Assembly: GCF_014202495.1 (NCBI RefSeq)
Contig: NZ_JACHHA010000008.1
Location: 37,922-101,921, forward strand
Direction of reading: 5' to 3'
Length of the DNA: 64,000 nt
DNA from: Cerasibacillus quisquiliarum
Lineage (GTDB): Bacteria; Bacillota; Bacilli; Bacillales; Amphibacillaceae
This document shows, in pieces, positions 8,714 through 16,443 of the stretch. The notes beneath the pieces are model-generated. The model was given only the letters and a program-made list of their open reading frames with translations. It was not told the origin of the DNA and made no database searches. The translations under genes and the position numbers were made by a program. Numbering within the stretch: the first letter of the stretch is position 1; each line of letters begins with the position of its first letter.

Positions 8714-9577
8714 CTACTTCAAATCTATCTCATTTAACATCTTTTCTACTAATTGAACAGCATATCGATTGGCCACTAGTGGATATTCAATCCCCATTGA
8801 ATGACAGACCTTTTTAGCCATCTTTTCATAGACATTCATTGTTTTAATTAAGGCATGCCAAATTTCCTTCTCATCGTATGGAGCATATAGTTTTTTAAAT
8901 GATTCTATTATATCGGGGTCTGCCCATTGTTCGAAAAAACGAAAGCCATGCCATGTATCGTAATCGGGTCCTTTTCGTAGTTTTATTTCGGTTTTGATGA
9001 GAGAGACAAGGAGATTTTTCATATATGAATCACAAATTGACTTACTTAATAATATTTCACCTCGCCGTAGTTTTTTAGCTGTTAATACGGAATGATACCA
9101 AAAATCATGCATATCATTTAAGATTTTTTCTTTTGATGGTATAACTGGTGTCTTCTTTTTTTGCGGGATGATTGATTTGAGGCGATGATCTTTATCTATT
9201 AAAACCTTCACGCCTCTAGAAAATACATCCGACACTTCTTTTTGATTGAGCATATCATCTAAAGTAGAAGTGGGGAAGATGGCAAAATCAACATCTAAGC
9301 CTCCTTCAAATAAAACGCGTCGTTCCATGCCACCACCAACAGCTGTTTTTTCCAGAAAGGTGATCATCGGTTTACTGATGTGATAAATCCATTTGTAGTG
9401 CTTTAATAGACTGGTATGATCTGTTGAAAAAATAACGAGATCTAAGTCTGACCATTGATCTGCTGTTTTTTCTTGCCTTGCCTGAGATCCGACAATGATG
9501 GCAGCTCGTATACTTTCCTCGTCTTTAGCAAAGGAAAGGAAATTCTTAATTATTTTACTGTAATTTAATTTGCTCAT
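8714..9577 (-). CDS. AadK-like aminoglycoside 6-adenylyltransferase
   Basis: The product of about 287 residues carries the nucleotidyltransferase motif GSQARQEKTADQWSDLDLVI (residues about 31-50), in which the two aspartates bind magnesium. A third acidic site, GLDVDFAIFP, follows near residue 93, then a helical C-terminal domain ending IEYPLVANRYAVQLVEKML. Length and motifs match the AadK/Ant(6) family, which adenylylates streptomycin at the 6 position and is commonly chromosomal in Bacillus. The substrate here is inferred from the family. The ATG at 9577 is preceded by GAGGTG about 7 nt upstream. The gene is the first of a pair with the GNAT gene. Chromosomal context, with no mobile element nearby, suggests an intrinsic rather than recently acquired gene. 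Confidence 0.8.
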   Translation of the reverse strand: MSKLNYSKIIKNFLSFAKDEESIRAAIIVGSQARQEKTADQWSDLDLVIFSTDHTSLLKHYKWIYHISKPMITFLEKTAVGGGMERRVLFEGGLDVDFAIFPTSTLDDMLNQKEVSDVFSRGVKVLIDKDHRLKSIIPQKKKTPVIPSKEKILNDMHDFWYHSVLTAKKLRRGEILLSKSICDSYMKNLLVSLIKTEIKLRKGPDYDTWHGFRFFEQWADPDIIESFKKLYAPYDEKEIWHALIKTMNVYEKMAKKVCHSMGIEYPLVANRYAVQLVEKMLNEIDLK

Positions 9578-9705
9578 GTCATTGCACCTCAATTTTAAAC
9601 GTATTTTTTCGATGTGATACGAAATAAATAAATTTCAAGCAAATCATGGTTCTTGAAGTTATTATAGTCTAATGATTTAAATTTGTATATTTGCTCGCTA
9701 AAACT

Positions 9706-9725
9706 TTCTGCACACATTCTGGACA
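9706..9725 (+). promoter_or_regulatory. Direct-repeat box upstream of the kinase/regulator operon
   Basis: TTCTGCACA (9706-9714) and TTCTGGACA (9717-9725) are direct repeats spaced 11 bp apart, one helical turn, as is usual for OmpR/PhoB-type regulators. The same arrangement occurs before the multicopper oxidase gene at 12302-12321. The probable ligand is the response regulator encoded at 11250-11924, which would give autoregulation. Confidence 0.55.
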
Positions 9726-9874
9726 AATCTTATTTATACTTGACTTAGGAACTTAAAATACTAAGTATTAAATAGAGGTATCTTATCTTATTTGTATGTT
9801 TTATCACGTATGAGAGAATTTAATAACCATTAAATGACATGATAAAATGAAGTCATACTTAAAGAGGAATGAAG

Positions 9875-11248
9875 ATGTTTAATAAAATCTCCTTTAAAAT
9901 CGGTTTTCTGTTTTTTGTGTTTATATTAATTATAGAAGCGTTTATCTTTTTTACCCTCTATACTAATCTTGCCAATGAGCGAGTGGAAGAGGTAATGGAA
10001 AGTTTATTGGCTCGTGGTAATACACATCGCGATGTATTGGAAGATTATTATGACCACTCCACTATAAAGCATGTTGGAATTATGGAGTCGGCTTCTGAAT
10101 TTATCGTGATAGTTACAAATGAACAAGAAGACGTATTGATTTCTTCGGATCCTGTTGAGGAAGAAATGCTTTCTCTTATAGAAAAAACGAAGAACATACC
10201 ACCAGAAGGGAAAATCGTTGAAGCGCGTTGGATGGAACAAAAATATATCGCTACGAGTAGCCCAATAATGATTAATGGTGAAGATAGAGGATTTGTCTAT
10301 ATGTTTGCTCCAACAGATTTTATAAAAAAGACGATTCATCAATTAAGTGAACAATTTACAATTATAAGTGTTATTACAGTAGGACTAACAGTTATCACCA
10401 TTGTTATTTTATCACGGTTTATTACTCAACCTTTAATCAGAATGAAAGAAGCAACAGAACAGCTAAGTAAAGGCAGTCATCATGTCTCTCTTCACACGAA
10501 CAGAAATGATGAGCTTGGTGATTTAGCCAACTCGATTACTAAATTATCGAATGAATTAGAGAGAATGAAGTCCGAGCGTAATGAGTTTTTAGGAAGTATT
10601 TCTCATGAATTACGAACACCTGTTACGTATATTAAAGGATATGCGGAAATAATGAATCGCCCCCAATTATCGAGAGAAGATATCGTATCTTTCAGTAAGA
10701 TTATTCAGGAAGAGGCTGAAAAGTTAGCAGAGTTGATTAGAAATTTATTTGAATTAGCTAAGATGGATCAGCATAATTTTGTCATTGTGCGAGAAAATGT
10801 CAAGATTTGTGACGTGTTATATTCTGTAGAAAAGCGAATTCGACCGGTTCTATCTGAAAAAAATATCCATCTTACGGTTAACTGTCCAGACGGTTTAGAA
10901 GCTTATGTTGATCCGAATAGGTTGCAACAAGTTTTGCTAAATATTTTAGATAATGCTAGAAAATATTCTTCTAAGGGAAGTCAGATTATTATAGATGCAT
11001 TAGAAACGGATGACTATATGACAATTGCCATCCAAGATGAGGGAGAAGGAATTCCTAAAGATGATCTTCCCTATGTATTTGAACGCTTGTATCGTGTGGA
11101 GAAATCTCGCTCTAGACATAGTGGTGGTTCTGGACTTGGCTTACCAATTGCTAAAGAAATTGTTATGTCACATGGCGGAAAGATGACAATTGATAGTGAA
11201 TTAGGAGTAGGGACAACCGTAACGATTATATTACCTAAGGGTGAGTGA
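9875..11248 (+). CDS. Sensor histidine kinase
   Basis: This membrane sensor has about 457 residues. It has a first membrane segment (residues about 7-30), an extracytoplasmic sensor domain of about 130 residues, a second segment near 162-182 and a HAMP linker. The HisKA domain has phospho-acceptor His244 in SISHELRTPVTYIKGY. The ATP-binding domain has N, G1 and G2 boxes (NILDNARKYS; DEGEGIPKDDL; HSGGSGLGLPIAKEI). The ATG at 9875 has AGAGGA 6 nt upstream; an earlier ATG at 9869 would overlap that site. The gene precedes its regulator by a single nucleotide, the reverse of the usual order. The multicopper oxidase and SHOCT neighbours suggest a metal or envelope signal, but the signal is not shown. 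Confidence 0.9.
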   Translation: MFNKISFKIGFLFFVFILIIEAFIFFTLYTNLANERVEEVMESLLARGNTHRDVLEDYYDHSTIKHVGIMESASEFIVIVTNEQEDVLISSDPVEEEMLSLIEKTKNIPPEGKIVEARWMEQKYIATSSPIMINGEDRGFVYMFAPTDFIKKTIHQLSEQFTIISVITVGLTVITIVILSRFITQPLIRMKEATEQLSKGSHHVSLHTNRNDELGDLANSITKLSNELERMKSERNEFLGSISHELRTPVTYIKGYAEIMNRPQLSREDIVSFSKIIQEEAEKLAELIRNLFELAKMDQHNFVIVRENVKICDVLYSVEKRIRPVLSEKNIHLTVNCPDGLEAYVDPNRLQQVLLNILDNARKYSSKGSQIIIDALETDDYMTIAIQDEGEGIPKDDLPYVFERLYRVEKSRSRHSGGSGLGLPIAKEIVMSHGGKMTIDSELGVGTTVTIILPKGE

Positions 11249-11249
11249 C

Positions 11250-11924
11250 ATGGCGAAAGTATTACTCGTTGATGATGAACAGCGCATGTTAGATTTATTA
11301 ACTTTATATTTGAAGCCACATCAATTTTCGTGTAAAAAAGCACTCGGAGGACAAGAAGCTTTAAACTATTTAGAGCATGAGCATTTCGATATTGTTTTAC
11401 TAGATATTATGATGCCAGATATGAATGGATGGGAGCTTTGTCAAGAAATTAGATCTACTTCAGACATCCCGATTATTATGGTGACAGCTCGAGAGCAACA
11501 AGAAGATATAGTAAAAGGTTTGCGCTTAGGTGCGGATGACTATATAACGAAACCTTTTCATGAAGAAGAATTAGTTGCGCGAATCAATGCTTTATTAAGA
11601 CGAGTTCAACCAGCATCAGAAATTGATATAAATGGGCTACGTTTTAGAGAAGACGCATACGAGTTATTGTATCGGGGACAATTCATTAAATTAACGCCGA
11701 TTGAATTTAAAATGATTGGCCATTTTATGAAACGACCGAATCGCGTATTTACACGGGAACATTTAATTGAGTTCATCTGGGGATTCGATTCGGATACAGA
11801 AGGGCGAACTGTAGACTCACATGTGCGAAATATGCGAGAGAAAATTCGCCAATCAGGGTTTCCAATTGACGATCATTTAAAAACAGTTTGGGGTATTGGT
11901 TACAAATGGGTAGATTCAACATAA
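11250..11924 (+). CDS. OmpR/PhoB-family response regulator
   Basis: The 224-residue protein has a receiver domain with acidic pocket D8/D9, phospho-acceptor Asp52 in VLLDIMMPDMNG, conserved T in VTAREQ and K in YITKPF. A C-terminal winged helix follows (RVFTREHLIEFIWGFDSDTEGRTVDSHVRNMREKI, split here only by reading). The ATG at 11250 lies one base after the kinase stop, with AAGGG about 8 nt upstream, so the pair is translationally coupled. The direct-repeat boxes at 9706-9725 and 12302-12321 are its likely targets, which would place its own operon and the multicopper oxidase under its control. Confidence 0.9.
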   Translation: MAKVLLVDDEQRMLDLLTLYLKPHQFSCKKALGGQEALNYLEHEHFDIVLLDIMMPDMNGWELCQEIRSTSDIPIIMVTAREQQEDIVKGLRLGADDYITKPFHEEELVARINALLRRVQPASEIDINGLRFREDAYELLYRGQFIKLTPIEFKMIGHFMKRPNRVFTREHLIEFIWGFDSDTEGRTVDSHVRNMREKIRQSGFPIDDHLKTVWGIGYKWVDST

Positions 11925-11982
11925 AGTACCCTTTGTAAATGAATGTGATTAAAAATCATCTAAGAAAAAAGGAGGAGTTAAA

Positions 11983-12228
11983 ATGTTTCATCATAACGGA
12001 CAAGGGATGATGAGTTATGGTTGGTTCGGAACTTTTTGGGTGATTATTTTTATTTTGTTAATCATTGCACTCGTGTATTTGATTGTCAAAGTGATACAGA
12101 ATAATAAACATGAAAATGGAAAAAGTGTACCAAATGATGCCTTAAACATTTTAAAAGAACGGTATGCTAAAGGCGAAATAACAGACGAAGAATATAAACA
12201 TAAAAAAAGAATGTTAAAAGAGGATTAA
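11983..12228 (+). CDS. Small membrane protein with SHOCT domain
   Basis: The protein has 81 residues. An N-terminal segment rich in His, Met and Gly (MFHHNGQGMMSYGW) could touch metal. One membrane helix spans residues about 17-38. A C-terminal SHOCT motif (LKERYAKGEITDEEYKHKKRML, residues about 57-78) is the short oligomerisation domain common at the end of bacterial membrane proteins. A strong AAGGAGGAG site precedes the ATG. It sits between the two-component genes and the multicopper oxidase and ends with a good terminator, so it is probably the last gene of the kinase operon. Confidence 0.8.
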   Translation: MFHHNGQGMMSYGWFGTFWVIIFILLIIALVYLIVKVIQNNKHENGKSVPNDALNILKERYAKGEITDEEYKHKKRMLKED

Positions 12229-12238
12229 TTTTATTAAG

Positions 12239-12279
12239 AGCGAGCGTATCTCAAATGATAGGGATACGCTCGTTTTTTC
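12239..12279 (+). terminator. Intrinsic terminator of the two-component operon
   Basis: CGAGCGTATCTC (12241-12252) pairs with GGGATACGCTCG (12261-12272) with one mismatched position, and TTTTTT follows. It separates the SHOCT gene from the multicopper oxidase gene, which therefore needs its own promoter. Confidence 0.9.
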
Positions 12280-12301
12280 TTGTTCATCATCTGTTCAGGA
12301 T

Positions 12302-12321
12302 TTCTGCACAATTTCTCGACG
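12302..12321 (+). promoter_or_regulatory. Direct-repeat box upstream of the multicopper oxidase gene
   Basis: TTCTGCACA (12302-12310) and TTCTCGACG (12313-12321) are spaced 11 bp apart and followed by AATCTTTTATAAAA. The block closely matches 9706-9740 upstream of the kinase operon (shared TTTCTGCACA, TTCT, GAC, AATCTT in register). It is inferred to be a response-regulator site. Confidence 0.55.
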
Positions 12322-12374
12322 AATCTTTTATAAAATTAGATTATGACATGATTAAAGATAAAGAGGGATAGAAA

Positions 12375-13826
12375 ATGAAGAGAGAAATGAATCTAATCAT
12401 TCTAATCATAATTGTACTCGTACTGATGGTGGGAGCATTCTACTTTTATAATGATGATAAAAACAAAACCAGTCAAGATGCTCCCATTCGTGGACTAGCA
12501 AAGGAAAACAATAGCTCAACCATTACGACTTTACCTATTCCTGAGATTTTAGAAGACCAAAATCCTGATGAAAAGATTGCGGAATATGATTTAATAGCTC
12601 AAAAGTCTACAAGTGTTTTTGTGAATGACGTAGAGACAGAAACATATGGCTATAATGGCAATTACTTAGGACCAGTCATAAAAGCGAAAAAAGGTGAAGA
12701 AATAACAGTCAACATAAAAAATGCTTTAGGTGACGAAGAAACGACGGTACATTGGCATGGATTAGAAGTTCCTGGAGATGTAGACGGTGGACCACATCAA
12801 GTTATTCAGCCAAATGAATCGTTACAGACAACGTTTACGATTAATCAACCTGCCGCAACATTGTGGTATCACCCACATCCACTTCATAAAACAGGTAAAC
12901 AAGTTTATAAAGGATTGGCTGGGTTACTCCTTATAGAAGATGAGGTCTCAGATAAACTTCCTATTCCAAAAGATTATGGAAGAAATGATTTTCCGTTAGT
13001 TATTCAAGACCGTCAATTAAATCAAAATGGGAAGTTAATCTATGATTTAGATATGATGGATGTTATGCACGGAAAACACGGAGATACCCCTCTTGTGAAT
13101 GGAGCGAACGATGCGTTATTAGAAGTACCAAAAGGTAAAGTACGTTTACGTTTATTAAATGGTTCTAATGCCCGGACAAATCGACTTCATTTAAAAGATG
13201 AATTACCATTTTGGCAAATTGGATCGGATGGTGGCTTTTTAGAAAAACCAGTGAAACTACAAGAACTGGTACTTGGTGCATCGGAAAGAGCAGAAGTGAT
13301 TGTTGATTTTTCTTCGTATAAAGAAGGAGAACGCATTGAATTATTTGATCAAAATGTCAGGTTGATGACGTTTGTAGTTGGAGAGGAACTGGATAAAGAA
13401 ACAGAGATACCAGAGCAATTAACAACTATTAAAACGATTAAGCCAGAGGAAGCTACAAAGAGTCGTGAATTCGTCCTTCAAGGAATGGGGCATATGGTTA
13501 ACATTAATGGAAAGCAAATGGATATACATCGGATTGATGAAGAAGTGAACTTAGATGAAACAGAAATATGGGAAGTATCTAATCCGAACGGAAGAATGGC
13601 GATGGAGCACCCTTTCCATGTTCATGGTGTTCAATTTCAGATACTTGAAAGGAATGGAGAAGAGCCACCAGAAAATGAACGTGGTTGGAAAGATACTGTC
13701 TTATTAATGCCAGGGGAAAATGTAAAATTGATAGCCACGTTTAAACATAAAGGCACATTCATGTACCATTGCCATATTTTAGAACATGAAGATGCAGGAA
13801 TGATGGGGCAATTTCAAGTCGATTGA
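12375..13826 (+). CDS. Membrane-anchored multicopper oxidase
   Basis: The 483-residue protein has an N-terminal hydrophobic anchor or uncleaved signal (residues about 6-25) and three cupredoxin domains. All four copper-binding clusters are present: HWHGL (His126), WYHPHP (His166), HPFHVHG (from His412) and MYHCHILEHEDAGMM (His465-Cys466-His467). A methionine follows the last histidine as probable axial ligand of the type 1 site. The family oxidises Cu(I), metals or phenols while reducing oxygen to water. An extracytoplasmic role in copper or iron handling is likely, but the substrate is not visible. GAGGG precedes the ATG. The gene stands alone behind a terminator and a box shared with the upstream two-component system. 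Confidence 0.9.
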   Translation: MKREMNLIILIIIVLVLMVGAFYFYNDDKNKTSQDAPIRGLAKENNSSTITTLPIPEILEDQNPDEKIAEYDLIAQKSTSVFVNDVETETYGYNGNYLGPVIKAKKGEEITVNIKNALGDEETTVHWHGLEVPGDVDGGPHQVIQPNESLQTTFTINQPAATLWYHPHPLHKTGKQVYKGLAGLLLIEDEVSDKLPIPKDYGRNDFPLVIQDRQLNQNGKLIYDLDMMDVMHGKHGDTPLVNGANDALLEVPKGKVRLRLLNGSNARTNRLHLKDELPFWQIGSDGGFLEKPVKLQELVLGASERAEVIVDFSSYKEGERIELFDQNVRLMTFVVGEELDKETEIPEQLTTIKTIKPEEATKSREFVLQGMGHMVNINGKQMDIHRIDEEVNLDETEIWEVSNPNGRMAMEHPFHVHGVQFQILERNGEEPPENERGWKDTVLLMPGENVKLIATFKHKGTFMYHCHILEHEDAGMMGQFQVD

Positions 13827-13913
13827 GGTATCGTTCGAATAGCGTACGTGGAACAATCCTCGACTAGGATGTGTTATCGTTCGCTTAGGGTGTGATATTG
13901 CTCGATTAGAATC
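13827..13913. repeat. Degenerate 21-23-bp tandem units after the oxidase gene
   Basis: Four imperfect units begin at the oxidase stop. They share a TATCGTTCG or ATTGCTCGA-like core followed by a TAG-containing stretch; the best pair is GTGTTATCGTTCGCTTAGGGT and the 21 bp after it. They are not the CGAGCGG repeat family but have a similar unit length. Function unknown. Confidence 0.45.
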
Positions 13914-13977
13914 CAAGAAATGAACAAGAAACAGTCCCCCATCTACTTTAAACAGGAACTGAGGGATAGGTGCTCAC
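13905..13977 (-). pseudogene. Possible relic of a TxpA/holin-like type I toxin gene
   Basis: On the minus strand a good ribosome site (GAGGGG) leads directly into GTG-AGC-ACC-TAT, reading MSTY, the start seen in TxpA-like toxic peptides of Firmicutes. After six further codons the frame stops. One base over, the reading continues GGLFLVHFLDSN, a short hydrophobic stretch of the sort expected for such peptides. On the opposite strand a hairpin with T-rich tail (14003-14030) could end an antisense RNA, as in type I toxin-antitoxin loci. Frame disruption and the lack of a full membrane helix mean it is at best a decayed copy. Confidence is low. Confidence 0.3.
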
Positions 13978-14002
13978 CCCTCTTGATGGAGTATGCCTAT
14001 CG

Positions 14003-14031
14003 ATGACCGCTACTATTAGCGGTCATTTTAT
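14003..14031 (+). terminator. Hairpin with T-rich tail, possible end of a small RNA
   Basis: ATGACCGC (14003-14010) pairs with GCGGTCAT (14019-14026), followed by TTTATTATA. Just upstream GATAGG and CCTATC form another inverted repeat (about 13965-14001). The two stems together look like the 3' part of a structured plus-strand RNA. It is about 180 bp after the oxidase stop, so it may serve either that gene or a separate small RNA. Confidence 0.55.
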
Positions 14032-14208
14032 TATAGTCTTTATCAGATTGAAGGATAACATGATAGTGATTCTATTTTTAAATATTGTAATTTATAAGAA
14101 TTCATTGTACCCTATGTTTAAGAAATCGATATAAACAATGATTAAAATGCTCAAACATAAAGCACAGATGACATCACATATTCAATTATATTTAAAAGGA
14201 GACTGATA

Positions 14209-14793
14209 ATGAATTTTTCTGACATACCATTTAATATGAAATTTCACTTTGATGACGATTTAAGAGAAGTTCCAATCTCAAAAGGAGACATGATTAAAGG
14301 TATCAATTTTATAAAAGAATCATTGTCTTATGTTCAGACTGAAGGAGAAAAGGCTAAGTTATACGGTCTAATAGGCGTCTATTCAAGAATTGTCCAGCAA
14401 CTAGATGAAAGTAAAAGGTATTTGGACTTAGCTGTGAAAATAAATGAGAGCCACCAGAATGATAGAGCTCGATTTGTTAATGAATTACGTTTGGCACATA
14501 CACATCAATGGATGAAAAATTTCACAGTATCCAATAAAATATTTAACAGACTAGTCAATCAAGCTTTGGAAAATGATAATTACAAAACAACGTATTTAGA
14601 CTTTGTTTATCAGCATGCTGGAAAAAACTTCTTCGATCAAGGGAAATATCATTCAGCATTAACATATTTTGAAGAGGCATTGGAAATTAGAATGCGGAAA
14701 GATAATCAAGAGCTTATTGATTCGACGACATATGCTATTCGAGTATGTGAGAAGAGAATGGTGTGTGATGGAAGCTCAGTGAATCATGGTTAG
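14209..14793 (+). CDS. TPR-like helical protein
   Basis: The 194-residue cytosolic protein is built of helix pairs. The best tetratricopeptide-like unit is QHAGKNFFDQGKYHSALTYF at residues about 140-159, followed by EEALEIRMRKDN. Such repeats bind other proteins or peptides. No enzymatic domain is visible. AAAAGGAG lies about 8 nt before the ATG. It stands alone, with no clear operon partner, and is followed by the 52-bp hairpin repeats. It could be a short relative of Rap/aspartate-phosphatase-type TPR proteins, but it is only about half their length, so I do not assign that role. Confidence 0.75.
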   Translation: MNFSDIPFNMKFHFDDDLREVPISKGDMIKGINFIKESLSYVQTEGEKAKLYGLIGVYSRIVQQLDESKRYLDLAVKINESHQNDRARFVNELRLAHTHQWMKNFTVSNKIFNRLVNQALENDNYKTTYLDFVYQHAGKNFFDQGKYHSALTYFEEALEIRMRKDNQELIDSTTYAIRVCEKRMVCDGSSVNHG

Positions 14794-14846
14794 CTCGTAT
14801 TTGTAAGGTGAGTATTCTTTTGACTATACATCGGTTCGGTAGATTT

Positions 14847-15128
14847 GAGCTTCAATGCGTTGTCTCGAATTGTTTTTTCATGATGAGAGGCTGTATTGGA
14901 GCTTCAATGCGTTGCCTCGTTATGATTTTCAACCGCGAGAGGCTGCATTGAGACTTCAATGCGTTGTCTCGTTATGATTTTCAACCGCGAGAGGCAGCAT
15001 TGAGGCTCCAATGCGGTGTCTCGTTATGATTTTCAACCACGAGAGGCCGTATTGACTCTTCAATGCATTGTCTCATTGCTTTTTCCACAAGTGAGGGGTC
15101 ACATTGACGCTTCATTGTGATGTGCTGG
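14847..15128. repeat. Five exact 52-bp tandem hairpin repeats plus a partial copy
   Basis: Units run 14847-14898, 14899-14950, 14951-15002, 15003-15054 and 15055-15106, each exactly 52 bp, with a 22-bp remnant to 15128. Each unit has an outer pair CAATGC...GCATTG and an inner pair CTCG...CGAG around an AT-rich loop, so each can fold into one long hairpin. The fifth unit carries CTCA with TGAG instead of CTCG with CGAG, a compensated change. No open frame with a ribosome site crosses the array. Confidence 0.9.
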
Positions 15129-15225
15129 CCACCCCAACTATATTAAAACTTATTGCACTATTTCTTAATAATGATAAAATCTATTAAAGTGTTAATTTTA
15201 CATCTTGAGAATAGGGGGAATGTGC

Positions 15226-16425
15226 GTGTTATGGAAAAAAGACCAAGAATCATACGATCATAATCGGTTTATTGATTATTTTCTAATGAGCTTAATTGTT
15301 TTAATAGTTAGTGCTGTTATTTTCAGGCAGAGGATGCTTTTTGTAGCAATCGGTTTTATGGTGACATATTTAATATTGTATTATTTATATGAAAAAACAT
15401 TGACTAGGAAAATAAAGCTGAAAGATCGACCGACATCGATTCGCCTTTTTCCAGAAGAAAAAATGAAGCTCTCTTTTGAAATAGAGAACCAGTCATTCTT
15501 TCCTATTTTTAATGGTAAGTTAACATTGCAAATTGCATCTCCTGTTCAAGCCTATACATATATTTTGGATGTGGAAGAGTATTGGAAAGAACCTGTTCAT
15601 ATTTATGGTTCTATCTCGCCACGAAGTCAAATGAGAATTAAACTGCCGCTTCTTGCAAAAAAGCGCGGTGTTGCAAAAGTGAATCATATCCAGTATTCAT
15701 TACCACATCTATTTAACTATCGATTAATGACATTGCGATATGGAAAAAGATATGAAACGGAAATCATTGTCTATCCAGAGCTACTTCCAGTAAGTGGTAT
15801 TCAGATTTTAAATCAGATGACTCCGGGGATGAGTCGTTATCAGACATCGCCATTTGAAGATATACAAGAACCGGTAACAATCAGAGATTATCAGCAACGA
15901 GATCCATTTCATCGGATAAACTGGAAAGCCTCGGCAAAGTCATTGACATTACAAACAAATGTCTATGAGCGAGTGATTAATCGTTCATTTTTATTTTTAG
16001 TGAATGTCGAGTCTCCACCGAATCATTATGTTGATATTGAACATGTTTTATCTTATACGGCTTATTTAAGTGAATATGCGACCAAACAAAACATTCCATA
16101 TGAGATTTATTTGAATGCTTTTAAGGTAGGTGAAATACCTTTTATTCATTTGCCAATGAGTGAAGGGAAGGTACACTTTCGGAATACATTAGAAATGTTA
16201 GCTAGACTGAAACGAATGCCTGTCACATACTCATTTGAACAGATAGTGCAGCATGTCCTACGATATAACCAAAGTTTTCACACAGTTGTGATAATTGGAC
16301 TCGTCTCTGAAGAAACACGGACTGATTTGAGCCGAATAGGTATAAGGGTGTTTCACATTCATGAAGCGGATGATGGAGCATACTTAAAACCATTGGTTAC
16401 AAGTGAAGTAGTGAAACATGCCTAA
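15226..16425 (+). CDS. DUF58 domain protein (YeaD-like)
   Basis: The protein of about 399 residues has two membrane segments near the N-terminus (about 15-58), then an extracytoplasmic or cytosolic beta-rich part. The conserved DUF58 core (about residues 215-330) contains the hallmark VTIRDYQQRDPFHRINWKAS. DUF58 proteins are von Willebrand-like partners of MoxR ATPases. The GTG at 15226 has AGGGGG 8 nt upstream, better than an ATG at 15220 that would crowd the site. It is followed after 18 bp by the DUF4129-like gene and then by the moxR gene. The arrangement resembles Bacillus yeaC-yeaD-yebA with a different gene order. Precise function is unknown; a chaperone or secretion-type role is the general proposal for the family. 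Confidence 0.85.
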   Translation: MLWKKDQESYDHNRFIDYFLMSLIVLIVSAVIFRQRMLFVAIGFMVTYLILYYLYEKTLTRKIKLKDRPTSIRLFPEEKMKLSFEIENQSFFPIFNGKLTLQIASPVQAYTYILDVEEYWKEPVHIYGSISPRSQMRIKLPLLAKKRGVAKVNHIQYSLPHLFNYRLMTLRYGKRYETEIIVYPELLPVSGIQILNQMTPGMSRYQTSPFEDIQEPVTIRDYQQRDPFHRINWKASAKSLTLQTNVYERVINRSFLFLVNVESPPNHYVDIEHVLSYTAYLSEYATKQNIPYEIYLNAFKVGEIPFIHLPMSEGKVHFRNTLEMLARLKRMPVTYSFEQIVQHVLRYNQSFHTVVIIGLVSEETRTDLSRIGIRVFHIHEADDGAYLKPLVTSEVVKHA

Positions 16426-16443
16426 AAGGTGGGGGGTGTGAAC

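Noticed and set aside
9875..13826. Mobile element carrying the metal genes
   Set aside because: No transposase, inverted repeats or base-composition shift were seen around the two-component/oxidase region.
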